Shown here: positions 23,481 through 35,289 of the stretch, one piece after another
Position numbering within the stretch: the first letter of the stretch is position 1
Layout of the letters: each line of letters begins with the position of its first letter
Assembly (NCBI RefSeq): GCF_004011695.2
Contig: NC_082425.1
Location: forward strand, 1,159,079-1,223,078
Direction of reading: 5' to 3'
From: Ascochyta rabiei
Lineage: Eukaryota > Ascomycota > Dothideomycetes > Pleosporales > Didymellaceae
Length of the DNA stretch: 64,000 bases
Notes under the pieces: generated by a model
Told to the model about the DNA's origin: nothing
What the model saw: only the letters and a program-made list of their open reading frames with translations
The model's database searches: none
Made by a program: the position numbers and the translations under genes

Positions 23481-24503
23481 TAGCTGTGTAGCAATTGCTA
23501 GGCAGGCAATAGCTATAGCTAGGAGTTCTCTGTTTGTTGTGCCTTTAACTGGTCTAAATCTTTAAGCGCACGGGCTATTACAGAGATTTTATCTTAACTA
23601 AGACCAGATAACCACTCTGTTTAGCTTACAATAGCCAGCGTGCCTGTTCCAGCGCCTGCACTACAAAACAGACGCTAGAAATAGATGTTAGGAAGGCATG
23701 TTGGTAATATTGGGATGAAAAATTGATAGAAATCGACCTTTTTCTAACTATGAAAAGTTGGTGTTCGGTGGACTAGCTGCTAAAAAGCTTACTACAGCCT
23801 AGGACTTCTATAACACCTTAAGTTTCTATAATACCTTCTAGTTCTATACTACCTTGTACTTCTACACTACTACTTGTTATTACAGCTTCCTATTACAGTT
23901 AGAATAATAGATCTTAGTAATATGAATATTAAGAGGAAGGAGGAGGAGGAAGACAAACTAACTGCAACAACGTAGGATATTAGAAGTCTCTAATAGGTGT
24001 GGGTATCCGCTACAAGGTGTATATGTGCACTAGGATAGTTACATAGAGAATTATTCTGTTCCTATAGGTCTTGTACAAAAGGATACTTAAAAACTAACTA
24101 TCTAGACCTATAGTCCCTTGTTTCTTTTTTACCTATAAATGCTAGAAAGAATTAGAGTACTAACTAGGATATAGAATAAAAACATAATATAAAGGTACTA
24201 AGCTAAAGATAGGTTAGGTATAAGTTAGGACAGAAACCTTTAGAAGGACTAGTACTTTACACTACCCCCCTTCTATATAGGTAGATTGTCCTAGAGACGT
24301 ATAAAATACTCCTAATAATAATTTATACTTAGGCTACACCTATATAGCATTATATTACAGCATTATTAGCCTACTATTATATTGCTTTAATTTTTTGTTT
24401 TTATTTTTATTTAGATAAAGACAACCATTTCTTGCCTATAACATTATTAACTATTTCTAAGGTAACAACAAGCTATTTCCTGTGTTATTCAGTACGTGGC
24501 TAG

Positions 24504-24504
<1 letters not shown>

Positions 24505-24538
<34 letters not shown>
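24505..24538. repeat. (TTA)n microsatellite
   Basis: About 11 consecutive TTA/ATT units. The inverted relative at 30631-30650 has a shorter (ATA)n run at the same place relative to its flanks. Confidence 0.95.
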
Positions 24539-24949
24539 CTAGACGCATTGCGTATGTATATTAGCAGACAATTCCTATACCTCTCCTTACTCTAAGAGAC
24601 ACTATTTCTGCTTATAGGACTGCGAACACACATTTACTATCCCTTTACACAAACACACTCCTTAAATTACTAGAGTAGCTTAACTGCTCTCGTCTTATAT
24701 AGTCTTAGACTCACAAAGAACGTTAACTATTTAATTAATTAATCAATTAATCAACACTATTTCTTACTGTAAGCACGCCTGATTTGCTGTTTTGTTTCCC
24801 TACTAAAAATTACAGGTGTATTAATTAGTTACTATACACATACTAGTTCTACCTAAAGCTCTTATAGTAGCCTATAGAGTTATCTGTATTTATTTAGTCT
24901 ACGCGTTTACAAGAGGGACTTCTAAGGGAGGGTAGTTAACTACAGCTTC

Positions 24950-25114
24950 CTTAAAGCGTCGTTGTCTAAGTGTGTTTATTGCTACGACGGAAATTAGAGC
25001 CTAATAACTATTAGTATTGAGCTGGGTAGGGAGTAAAAAAAGATTAGGTAGTTATTAGGTAATACTTCCTGTTTTTAAGTGTGTAATAAGCACACTTAGA
25101 CAACAACGCCTTAG
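24950..25114. mobile_element. MITE-like element with about 24-bp terminal inverted repeats
   Basis: The left arm (24951-24974) ends TCGTTGTCTAAGTGTG and the right arm (25091-25113) is its inverse, CACACTTAGACAACAACG, with few mismatches. The 165-bp unit has no coding capacity. I did not find an unambiguous target duplication. Confidence 0.6.
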
Positions 25115-25170
25115 AGTAGGCTTAGTCTACCTTTTTCTCCCTTTTAAAGGCATAAATAAACATATATAAC

Positions 25171-25338
25171 TGTTAAATAAAAGGTATTAGAGAAATGGGT
25201 TAGGCGATATACCTGCTAAGAAACCGTGTAGGGGCCCCTACTAGAACCTAGATAAGACAAAAATCACCCTTACATAGAACAAGAACAGAACATTAATACA
25301 TTATTATTAACTTATTACTATTACTATCTAATCTAACA
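25171..25338 (+). repeat. 5' LTR of the Copia element
   Basis: TGTTAAATAAAAGG... to ...TCTAACA, 168 bp, the same length as the 3' LTR. It differs from it mainly by transitions. Confidence 0.9.
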
Positions 25339-25999
25339 ATTAAGAGTCTTACTGCTGCTATAATAAGCGCTAACAACAAGCAAAATAGCAACTAGCTAAA
25401 GCTAGAGGGACGCGACAGTTATTCTTACTAACTTAAGCAACTAGGTCTCCTAGTACCGCTAACTTAAGATTAAGTGCTAGTTGTAAGATACATAGCTGCT
25501 GGTAGACTCTAAAGGGGTGCAACTCTAACGCATATAACTAGAGGCGCTACTGCCTCTAGAAATTATGCAATATAAACTAGTAATAAGTATAAGTAACACC
25601 TTAACTACATTATTACAGACTATCTAAGTAGGTTAAAGCAGAACGCGCAGAATAACACACAAAGTAATAGACATGTTAACAACTGCACTGCAAACACCTA
25701 CAATCCTAATATAGGTATTAGACCTCTTAGAAAAGGGATAAGAGGTATATAAAGAAGATTATAAAGAATATAAGCTTTACCTTAAGTTATATAAGATACT
25801 TAAGAAAGACTATTAAGATAAGAAAAGTAAAATATTAAGAACAGTTAAGCATATTCTTATAACAGTAACACTACATATGCAGCTAAGCTACTGCACAGAA
25901 AACAGAATGCTGCGCAAATAGATAACTGCCCTCTAAGACACTGTTAGAGTAGACGTAGACAAAGAATAGGTGTAAGTATAAGAAAGATACTATACTTTA

Positions 26000-28900
26000 C
26001 TTAGACAAATATAAATAACTATAAATTAGGAGACATAGCTAAGTAAATACAATTAGGCAGTAACTTAAGCTAAGACTCTTAAGGTAGCTAAGGTTATGTA
26101 AACACAAGCTGTTGTTAATAAATTTCTAGGCTCTATATCTAAGATGGTATTAACCTAGACTATAGTGTTCTAAGGGTTAAGATATAACAAGAAAGCTATA
26201 AATAAGAAAATAATAATAAAAGTCTTCTATAATTATATAAGCCTTTAATATCTACTAAGAGGGAAGCCTAAGAGCGCCTTTATAGTAGGAGAGGCATTAT
26301 ACGCAGTAAGCAGGAAATCTAACTTAAACCTATAAAGAGACGCCTTTAGTAGAGAACTAAAAGCGCTATCTAACAATAATTATTAAGGCTAGGGAAACCC
26401 TAGGCAAAGTAAAAGAAAGATAGATAGCTAAAGTGCTAGAACTAAGCAGTTCCTAGAGAGGAATATAGTAAGAGCTAAAGACATATGTCCTACCTATAAA
26501 CAGCGTTATAATATATCTAACTACTACTACGTAAATATAGCTAAGGCACCTAAGTAGTTTAAGCTAAATAAAGGTGTTATAAAACTATTACAGTATAAGC
26601 TTAAACATAACAGTAACTTATAAAAGAGAATATAGGTAATATCTTAAGGGACTAAGTAACTGTAAATAATAACAGCGTCTTAATTAATTACTCTACACAT
26701 TAAGACGTCTTAAACACAAGATAAGATTATTAAGTAACTAGATAGCTAAAAAATTATTTAGGTTAATAAAGGTAGTATAAAAGCAGCATGTAGTATAAGT
26801 AATTAAGGATATCTATTAAAGGAGGTATTTCTTCTAGATTCTGGCTTAACTACGCATATCTATAATAACCTCTTAAGACTTAGAGACGTTTGCTAGCTAG
26901 CAATAGGAGATTATATTAAGACTAGGAACTCTAAGGTCTAGATATAAGGATATAGTACTGTTAATATATTAGTAGAGGGATCTTAAGGCAAATAAGTACT
27001 ACGCTTAGACAATGTTGCGTAGTGCCTAGATTTCCTCTGTAACCTGGTATTATTTAGGCTACTCTAAAGACAAGGAATATAGTAGGATAACTAAGAAGAT
27101 CTAACAATGCTATGTTAAAGAAATAGCAACACTATAGCTATTCTAACAGAAAGCTTTAGATAGTAGGTTATTAAACAACTAAATATAGCTATAACAGCAC
27201 TCTATATACATATAAATTATAATAGAAGATTACTATAGAAAGTAACAGCTATAATGTAGCATAAGAGGCTTAGACATCTAGGACTATCTGCAATTAAGCA
27301 CCTTGTGTATTAATATAAGGAGGTAAAGATTAAAGGTATTATAACAGTGCAATGTAACGCATGCAGATAATTAAAATTAAAGTTTTAAATATAAAGAACA
27401 CTATAATTAAATAATAAAGGCCTAGGTAAATAAATAGCTATAGTCTTCTATAAATATAAAGTAGGAAGCTTTAACAAGAAAAAGAGTTAAATGCTTATTA
27501 CTTGCTAAGACTTTTAGTACGTGTAGGACTTCTACTTTAAGGACAATAGGCCTGTAAGATCTATTATCTGTCTACTTAGGATCTTTGTCTAGTTCTTAAA
27601 GAAACAGTTTAACATTATAGTTAAGGTAATTAAGACAGATAATAAAATTATTATTGTTAAATAAGAGGTTAAGAGATAGTGCATGTCCCTCTTAATAAGA
27701 CTTAAGCCTTCTGCTCTAGAAACACAAGCTTAGAATAGAGGAGCTAAACGCTTAGGGGTTGTAATAAAAGAGAAGGTATATGTTTTTTTACTAGACGCAA
27801 ATCTACTATAGGAACACTAGCTATAAATTACTAGAGAAGTAGTATACCTATACAATTAGACACTAAATTATCTAAATAAGTAGAGATTACTGTACAAATT
27901 ATTCTTTATTCGCGCAGCTGCTATAAATAGCATAGTTACTACACCTTAAAATATAAACTATGCTTACTTAAGAGCATACAGATGCAAAGCATTTACTATA
28001 ACTAATAACACTTATTAAAGAAAATTAAGGCTATAAAGACTAGACCTAAAGGTATAGATTAGATACTTAGTAGGATACCAGTCTACCAACATATACTAAA
28101 TCTAGGTCCTATTAATAGCTAAAGTAATTAGTACCTGTAATGTGGTGTTTAATAAAAAAATAATATTTAACAGCAAAATAGAGGATATTATAGATAACCT
28201 TATATATAATATGTTAGAGGAAATTATAACTTAGATTAGTATAGTTAAACTCCTAGCTATATAGAGCTATATATCTAAAACTAAAACATTCTATAAGAAT
28301 AGGACAACGCAGGAGAACACTCTACGTGCTAAACAACCCTAATATTACTAAGGCAGGAAGATTGTAGAGGCATACCTAACGCCTCCACTAACTCCTCTAC
28401 TAGCAGTATTCCTAACTAAATAGATAAGCTATAATAAGACAACAGACTAACCTAAATAAGACTAAGGAACGTCTATAACAACGCTGTAGGCAGCTGCATT
28501 TATAGCAGGCACTAAGGTAGGACACCTTAGTTAACATAAAGGAAAACCTTTTAATAAAGCTTAATTAAAGAGGATTATAGCAAAGGGAATTAAGCTGTAT
28601 TAGAATAAACTTCTGCTATTACCTACAGCATACTTAAAGCTAGAGGAGCACCCTCTCTACAAGATGTTTAAACAAGCAGAAAACAAACACCTGAAAAGCT
28701 ACAAATAAATAGAGTTAAAGACTAAAGTTCTAGTAGCTCTAGTTTAGAGGTCTAGATAATTAATACTTAACTGTATATAGGTCTATATATATAGGTTTAA
28801 TAAATACTACTACTTTAATAAGTATAAAGTAAGGCTTATAGTTAGAGAAGACTAATAATATAATATTATGTTATAAGACATGTATACAGCAACACTTACA

Positions 28901-30200
28901 GGCTAATTACTTAGAATACTAATAGTAATTACTGCAAAATATAATCTTAAACTAATATAATAGGATGTTATAAATGCAATTGTCTATACAGCTATTAACT
29001 ACAAAATATATATAAGAATGCTAAGAGGATACTAGAAGACAGGCACCTTAATAAAGGTACAGAAAGCCTTATACAGACTCTGTATCTCCCCTCTACTATA
29101 GTAGAAGGAATTTATAGTAATATTAGCTAGAATTAGATTTAAATAAGTACCATAAGAGCTATGCTGTATAATTAAGGATAGAATAATTATCTTCTTCTAT
29201 GTAGACAATATTTTAATTGTATACCACCTAAAGCACAAATAAGAGGCAGATAATGCTATTAAACAGATATAGGAGTAATACCTGTGCACTAGAGGAGACA
29301 ACCTTTAATAGTTCCTTAGTGTAGAAGTCTAATATAATTGATATTAATAGACAATTTAATTATTATAAGCTGCATACGTTAATAAGATTAGTTAATTAGT
29401 AACTGAACAGGACGTAAGGCATAATACGCTAATATCTAGAATTAAACTTAAGCCTAAGAATAGACTAGCTAAACTACTAGAGATTAATTAGTATTAGTAA
29501 AAGATAAGATCTTTGTTGTTTGCAGCAGTAACTACTTAACCTAATATAGTGTTTGCTACGTCGCAACTTACACGCTTTTTAGTTAACCTAAGTAATAAAA
29601 ACTAAGACGCTGCTAACTAAGTGCTTCTATACCTATAGAAGACAAGTAATCTGTTACTTAACTTTAGACAAGGTAAAGGACTTAAAGTTACAAGTAACGT
29701 ATTATTTGCTAATAACACTATATACTAAAAGAGTTCCTAAGGATACGCTATTAAGCTATTTAGAGGACTTATTGCCTAGAGAGCAAATAAACAAGATACT
29801 GTTACAACGTTAACTACTAAGGCTAAGCTCCAGCACTGTCTTAAGTAGCTAAGGAAGTAATATTTACCTCTTAACTATTAAAAGAGCTTTAGGTAACCCT
29901 AAGTAATCCTATAATTATAATTAAATGTAACAATATATAGACAATATATCTAGTTACTATAGATATTATTAAGATATAAACTAAACTTTAGTATATTAAT
30001 ATACACAACTACTAGTTATAATAAGAAGTTAACTGTAAAATAATTAAAGTAGAATATATCCTATATAATAACATAATTATAGATAGATTTATAAAGTTGT
30101 TGCTAATTAGTAAATAGGCTAGCTTTCTTAATTAGTTAGGACTTGTTAAGGGCTAGAAGGGTACATTAAGGGATATTCTGCTTAAGAAGATCCAAGAGCA
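26000..30200 (+). pseudogene. RIP-degraded Copia Gag-Pol reading frame
   Basis: This is the coding remnant of the retrotransposon: GAG-pre-integrase (around 27250), integrase (about 27400-27950), reverse transcriptase (about 28700-29400) and RNase H (about 29600-29900) in order. Conserved positions of the three motifs I could place (27260, 29198, 29732) fall in the same frame, so inactivation came from substitutions, not indels. The outer limits are approximate because no start or stop can be fixed. Confidence 0.75.
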
Positions 30201-30275
30201 ACTAGAGGACCTTATATTAAAGAGTTAATTAACTAGTTTACGCAGCTTGTAATAGGATTCTAAGCTAACAGGGTG

Positions 30276-30443
30276 TGTTAAATAAAAGGTATTAGAGAAA
30301 TAGGTTAGGTAATATACCTGCTAAGAAACCATGTAGGGGCCCCTACCAGAACCTAGATAAGACGAAAATCACCCTTACATAGAACAAGAACAGAACATTA
30401 ATACATCATTATCAACTTATTACTATTACCATCTAATCTGACA
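30276..30443 (+). repeat. 3' LTR of the Copia element
   Basis: 168 bp, TGTTAAATAAAAGG... to ...TCTGACA, followed by the ATAAC duplication. Confidence 0.9.
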
Positions 30444-30448
30444 ATAAC

Positions 30449-30780
30449 CCTTTCGGCTACTGTAAGAGCGCTAGGCAGGACTAGTATTAGTATAATTACT
30501 AATTTACAAACCTGTAAACGTTAGTAAGGAAACAGTTAGTAAAGTAGTTGTGCTTATAGTAAGTATAGTGTCTATTAAAGTAAGGAAAGGTGTAGGAATT
30601 TGCTGTTTAAATACATACGCGATGCGTCTAGATAATAATAATAATAATAAACTGGTTACATACTAAAAAATACCGGATACCCACAACTAATAGAGACTTC
30701 TATCATCCTGTGTTGTTACAGATACTCTAGTTTCTGTATAGTGCTCTGTTACTGTCTTGCACTCTAAGAGAATAAGAGAG
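30449..30780. repeat. Inverted partial copy of the 22.6-24.8 kb element
   Basis: Read in reverse complement, 30540-30780 matches two separated parts of the upstream element: the stretch ending in the TTA microsatellite and ATCTAGACGCATYGCGTATG (about 24490-24600), and the GTGGGTATCCG / GAAGTCTCTA stretch (about 23960-24030). The copy therefore lacks the DNA between them. Confidence 0.65.
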
Positions 30781-30979
30781 CGGGAGAGTGTAGTGTGCTC
30801 TCTTGCGCTCTTGCCAAGACAAAGAGCGACCCTGGTCGCTTCTGTGCATTTAGTGGGGGGCAGGCGACTTGGGAATGCAACACGTTAGCCTTGATGCTTT
30901 TTAAAATTCCATTTTAACTCCAATCGCAGGATTAAGCAAGTTATTCTTGACATCAGTAACGTTAAAGCGGAACAGGCTG
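30781..30979. other. Short non-repetitive stretch
   Basis: About 200 bp of ordinary composition between repeats. No gene or repeat recognised. Confidence 0.4.
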
Positions 30980-33772
30980 GGGTGTTACAAAGTAGTTAGG
31001 CAGGGCGGTAGAGGGTAAAGGAGAAAGAGGGGAGGTAGGTAGGGCTGTAATAAGGCGTTACGAGCAAAGGATAAAGGAGAGAAGAGAGTAGAATAAGGGT
31101 GGGCGGCAGGCCTGTAATAAGGTATTACAGAAGAGGGGGGTAGAGGGTTAGGCAGGGGGGGGCCTGTAGATATGCCCCTAGAGTAAAGCAGTTTAGAGTA
31201 AAGGAGGGGAGGTGTTTAAGACTGTAAAGCGGGATAGAGAAGAGTAGCAGGTAAGCAGGGTGAAGAAGAGAAAGTAGGGGGGCGGTAGGCCTGTTAAGTG
31301 TTACATAAGAGTAAAGAGGTAGTTATAGAGATAGATAAGTAGTACAGAGAGTAGTTTTAAGGCAATTTTTTTTAGCAACGCAATAGTAGTAGCAATTAGA
31401 GTAGTGTAGTTTATGTAGTAGTATAACAGCGCGCAAGTAGGGTTAGGGTTAGGGGTAAGAGATGTATAAGAGAAGAAAAGGAAAGAAAAGAGAAATAAAA
31501 GAATTATTAAGAGAAGAGAATAGTAGAGACAAGAAAGTAAGAAGAGAAGTAAAAAAAGGTAAAGAATTGTTAAAAGAGTGTTAGTATGATAGAAAAGATA
31601 TTTAAATGTAGTATTAAATAAAGTAATAGTAGATAAGTATTAGAAAAGACATTAAAAGTAATAAAGGTGTAAAGATTGTAAACGACGAAGAAAGAGTAAA
31701 GAATAGAGAAAGAAGAAAAGAAAGAATTAAAAAGGAGAGAAAGAAGTAAAAGAAGAAGTTAGTTTGTTAAAAGATGTATGAGATAAAAGAGTAGTTAAAG
31801 AGAAGGTGAAGAGAAAAGAATGATTAGAAAGAGTAAGAGTTAAGAAAAGAAAGAAGGTTAAAGAGAAAAAGTGTAGAAAGAGGAAGGGAAGAAAAAGGGA
31901 AAGCAAAAAGGAAAGTTGTAGTTTGTTAGAGATTTAAAAAGGTTAAGGAACAAGTAAATTAGGAGAATAGAAGAGAAAAGGTATAAAAAGAAGTAAAAAG
32001 TAGAAAGTATATGTTTAAAGAGTTTATAAAGAGTTTAGGGAAAGAGATAAGAGATAGAAAGAAGAAAGAAATTAAGAAAAAAATTTAGAAAAGTAGAAAG
32101 AATAAGAATAGAATAAAGAAAATAAGAGGAAAGGATAGAGAAAAGACGTTAATTAAGAAGAAAATAGTGTTTAAGAAAATAAGATAAGAGAGTAAAGTAG
32201 GATAAGAAAAGAATAAGAATAATAGGTAGGTATTAGTGTAGAAAGAAAGTTAGAGTTTAGAAAAGGAAAATTAGTAGGGTAAGAAGTAAAAGTAGTGTAA
32301 ATAAAAGAAAAGAAGAGAGAAGAAGGTTAAAAAGAGAGGTAATAGTAGAAGGTTTTAAAGAATAAAGAAAGTGGGTTGTAAGAAAGAGAGTATAAATAAA
32401 AGAGAAGAGTAGGAGTTAAGTGTAAGAGAAGAAGTAAATTAAAAAAAAAAGTTAGTAGAGTAATAAATAGAGTAAAGAGTAAATATAGGTGTAAGGAGAG
32501 AAGGAGGAAAGTTAAGGTATTAGAAAAGAGACTAGTAGAGAAAAGTAAGTAGCAAAGATGAGTAGAAAAGATAAGAAGAAGAAGTAAGTATTAAGAGTAA
32601 AAAATTAAAGAGAGAAGAGAAAGGTAGAAAGAGAAGAAGTAAGAGAGAGAGAAAGTAAGTAAGAAAGTAAGTGTATATGTAAGGAAGAGAGTAAGAAATA
32701 GAGTAAGAGAAAGTAGAGAAGAAATTAATAATAATAGTTAGGTTTTAGTGTAAGAAGAGAGGTAGGGTTAGAAGAAAAGTTAGAAGAGTAAAGATTAAAG
32801 TTTTAAAAAAGAGAGAAGAAGGAGAATAGGAAAAGAAATAGTGGTAGTTTAAAGAAAGATTGTTGAAAAGTAAGGAAGATTAGGAGTAGTAGAATAAGAA
32901 AAGAAAAGGATAAGGGAAGTAGAAAGGATAAGGTGTGTAGAAAGGATAGAGAAAAGTAGTAAGGATTAGAGAATAGGTGTTAAGAGTAGAAGAGTAGAGG
33001 GAAGAAAAAGATAAGAGAAGAAGAAGTAGAAGAGAGTAGAGTAAAGAGAATAATAAAGTAAGGAAGAAAGTAGAGTATAGAAAAGAGTAGATTAAGGGAG
33101 AAGAAGAGGGTAAGTGTAAGGGTTAGGGTTTTTAAGTAAGAAGAGGGTTAGGGTTTTAGAGTTAGAAGAAAGTTAGGGTGTTAATATAGAGAGAGTAGAA
33201 GGGGTTTAAGAGAAAAGAAGTAGAAATAGATAAAGAAAGAGGTAGGTAGAAGTGTAAGGAGAGATATAAAAAGAAGGAAGAAGAAAGTAAAAATAGAAAT
33301 AGTTTAGTAGGGAGAAGAAGTTAAAGAAGAAAAGAAACAGTTAAAGTGTTAGAGAAAGGAGGAGTAGAGAAGGTAGTAAAGTAGTTAGGTTAAAATAAAG
33401 GTAGAAAAGTAAGAAAAGGTAAGAAAAGTAAAGGAGAAGGGGAAAAAGAAAAAGAAGAAGAGAAAAGAGGGTAGAGTTTAGAGAAAGGATTTAAGAAAAA
33501 AAAGAAAAAAGGTAGAAGAGAGTAAGAGGTAAGGAAGGAAAAGAGAAGAAGAAGAAGAAGAGGAAGAAAAGAGTTAAAAGAAGAAAGAAAAGATAAAAGG
33601 GTAAAAAATAAAGATAAGAGAAAAGGTAAATAAGAAAGTAAAAGTAATAGTTAAGGTTTTAGTGTAGGAAAAGATGTGTAGTTTAAAAAAGAAAAGAGAG
33701 AGAAGAAAAGGTAAAGTAAGTGAAGATTTTAGGAGTAAGAAAGAAGAAGATAGAGAAAAAGAAGAAGAAGAA

Positions 33773-33804
<32 letters not shown>

Positions 33805-35140
33805 AGAAGAGGAAGAAGAAGAAGAGGAAGAAGAAGAAGAGGAAGAAGAAGAAGAGGAAGAAGAAGAAGAGGAGGAAGAAGAAGAGGAAGAAGAAGAAGA
33901 GGAAGAAGAAGTAAAGTTAAAAAGAAATAGTTGTATAGGAGGAAGGTAAGATATATAGAAAGAAAAGTAGTAAAGAAACTAGAAAAGAAAAGTTAAGGGT
34001 TAAAGAAAAAGTAGAATAAAAAGAAAGAAAGAAAAGTAGTAAAGAAAAGTTAAGGGTTAAAGAAAAAGTAGAATAAAAAGAAAGAAAGAAAAGTAGAAGG
34101 TAGAAAAGAAGAAAAGAGGTATTAAGAGAAGAAAGAGTATTAGGTAGAGAAGAGAGTGTAGAGAAAGGTAGAAGAGTAAGAAAAGTTAAGAGAGGTAAAA
34201 GTTAAGGGGGAAGTGTAGAGTAAAAGGTTAGGTTAAGGTTTTAGAAGAAAGAAAGTGTAAGGGTTTTAAGAAAGATTAGAAAAGAGGTAAGAATTTAAAG
34301 GTAGTAAAAAGAAGAAAGAAAAGGAGAAGAAATTAGAAAAAGAAGAGAAGGGAGGAAGAGAGAAGAAGTAGGAAAAAAGAAGATATAGTAGAAGGAAAGT
34401 TTTAAGGATTATAAAGGGGTAAGAATGTAAGTAAAAAGGAAGAAGGTAGAAGTAAGAGTAAGAGTAAAGAAGAGTGTAAGAGTAAGGATTAGGGTTTTAG
34501 TATAAGAAGAGGGTTAGGGTTTTAGTATAAGAAGAGAGTTAGAGTTTTAAAAAAAAGAAAAGTAAGTAGAAAGAGTAGGTAAAGATAGGGTAAAAGAAAG
34601 GTAGAAAAAGAGAGAGAGAAGAGGGGGGGTTTTTAGGGTTTAGAAAAGAAAAAAGAAGAGAAGTATAGGATAAAGAAGAAAGTAAGGGATTAGAGGGAAG
34701 TAGTAGAAAAGGTAAGTGTTAAGAATAAAAAAGTAGTAAGAGAAGAAATTAGTAGAGAAAAAGAGTTAAGAAGAAGGAAGTAAGAAAGAGTAGGAAAGGA
34801 TAAATAAAAAGAAGAAGGAGAGTAAAAGAGTGTAGAGGTAAGGGTTAGGGTTTTAGTGTAAGAAGAGAGGTTAGGATAGAAGTAGAAGAGAGAGAGAGTA
34901 AGAAGGAGGTAAAAGTAGAAGTAAGTAGGAGTAAAGGAAAGGGAGAGAGAGAAAGTAAGAGTAAAGAAGAGTTTAAGAGTAAGAGAGAAAGAGTTAAGGA
35001 GAGAGGTAGAGAGTAAAGGTTAGAAGAAGGAAGAAAGTAGGGGTAAGAAAGAGAAATTGTAAAGGTTTTAATGTAAGGATAAAGAAGATTAAGAAGAAGG
35101 AGGATAAGATAGAGTAGGATAGGGAATTAGAAGAGGGAAA
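30980..35140 (+). repeat. Internal, RIP-mutated copy of the telomere-adjacent block (block A)
   Basis: From GGTGTTACAAAGTAGTTAGG (about 30977) onward this is collinear with 59865 onward and runs in the same direction. Differences are mostly CA-to-TA and TG-to-TA: the block B GGCCCGTGATAAGGTATCACGG reads here GGCCTGTAATAAGGTATTACAG. Past 31435 the plus strand is almost purely A, G and T, with only a handful of C. TTAGGG-like motifs occur at 31438, 33118-33175 and 34488-34525. Relative to block B there is roughly 1.4 kb of extra purine-rich DNA around 33.2-34.8 kb. Confidence 0.85.
33757..33913. repeat. (GAA)n / GAAGAAGAAGAAGAG purine microsatellite
   Basis: A run of GAA units interrupted at regular intervals by GAG, giving a 15-bp higher-order period. 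It creates long poly-Glu and poly-Lys open frames that are artefacts. Confidence 0.95.
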
Positions 35141-35289
35141 ACAGGTATAGGGTTAGACGAACATAAAAATTTTAATTTTTAATTTTTAGGGTAGAATAGG
35201 AAGCGCACAATTGCGTAAAGAGAACGTACTCTTTAGAATTCCAGCCTAAGCAGTAGGTCTTAAGTTATTGGCGCTGGAAGGGGGTGCTG
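35141..35289. other. Junction between block A and the 186-bp repeats
   Basis: About 150 bp starting with an AT-rich AAAATTTTAATTTTTAATTTTTAG palindromic stretch. No gene seen. Confidence 0.4.

Larger units (their letters stand above)
22640..24830. mobile_element. Inverted-repeat element (about 2.2 kb), RIP-mutated
   Basis: The left arm (about 22650-22855) and right arm (about 24620-24820) are inverted copies of each other over some 200 bp. For example AAATTACTAGAGTAGCTTAACTGCTC near 24650-24680 mirrors 22795-22815. There is no intact coding frame. The interior contains tandem duplications and a TTA microsatellite. The form is that of a non-autonomous TIR element, but two independent inverted insertions cannot be excluded. 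A shorter inverted relative lies at 30449-30780. Confidence 0.55.
25171..30443 (+). mobile_element. Complete Ty1/Copia LTR retrotransposon, RIP-inactivated
   Basis: Two 168-bp LTRs (25171-25338 and 30276-30443), both beginning TG and ending CA, are flanked by the identical 5-bp sequence ATAAC at 25166-25170 and 30444-30448, a target-site duplication. Inside, one reading frame (frame 2) carries integrase-side HKRLRHLGLSAIKHL at 27260, a Copia reverse transcriptase YVDN/IL motif at 29198 (YVDD with D changed to N) and an RNase H SSQGYAIKLFRGLIAW segment near 29732, interrupted by many TAG/TAA codons that replace Trp and Gln. Integrase before reverse transcriptase is the Copia order. Stops and changes fit C-to-T/G-to-A mutation; I saw no frameshift between the three motifs. 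Confidence 0.9.

Noticed and set aside
33674..33949. 91-codon poly-glutamate reading frame
   Set aside because: It is a direct product of the GAA/GAG microsatellite; no gene context.
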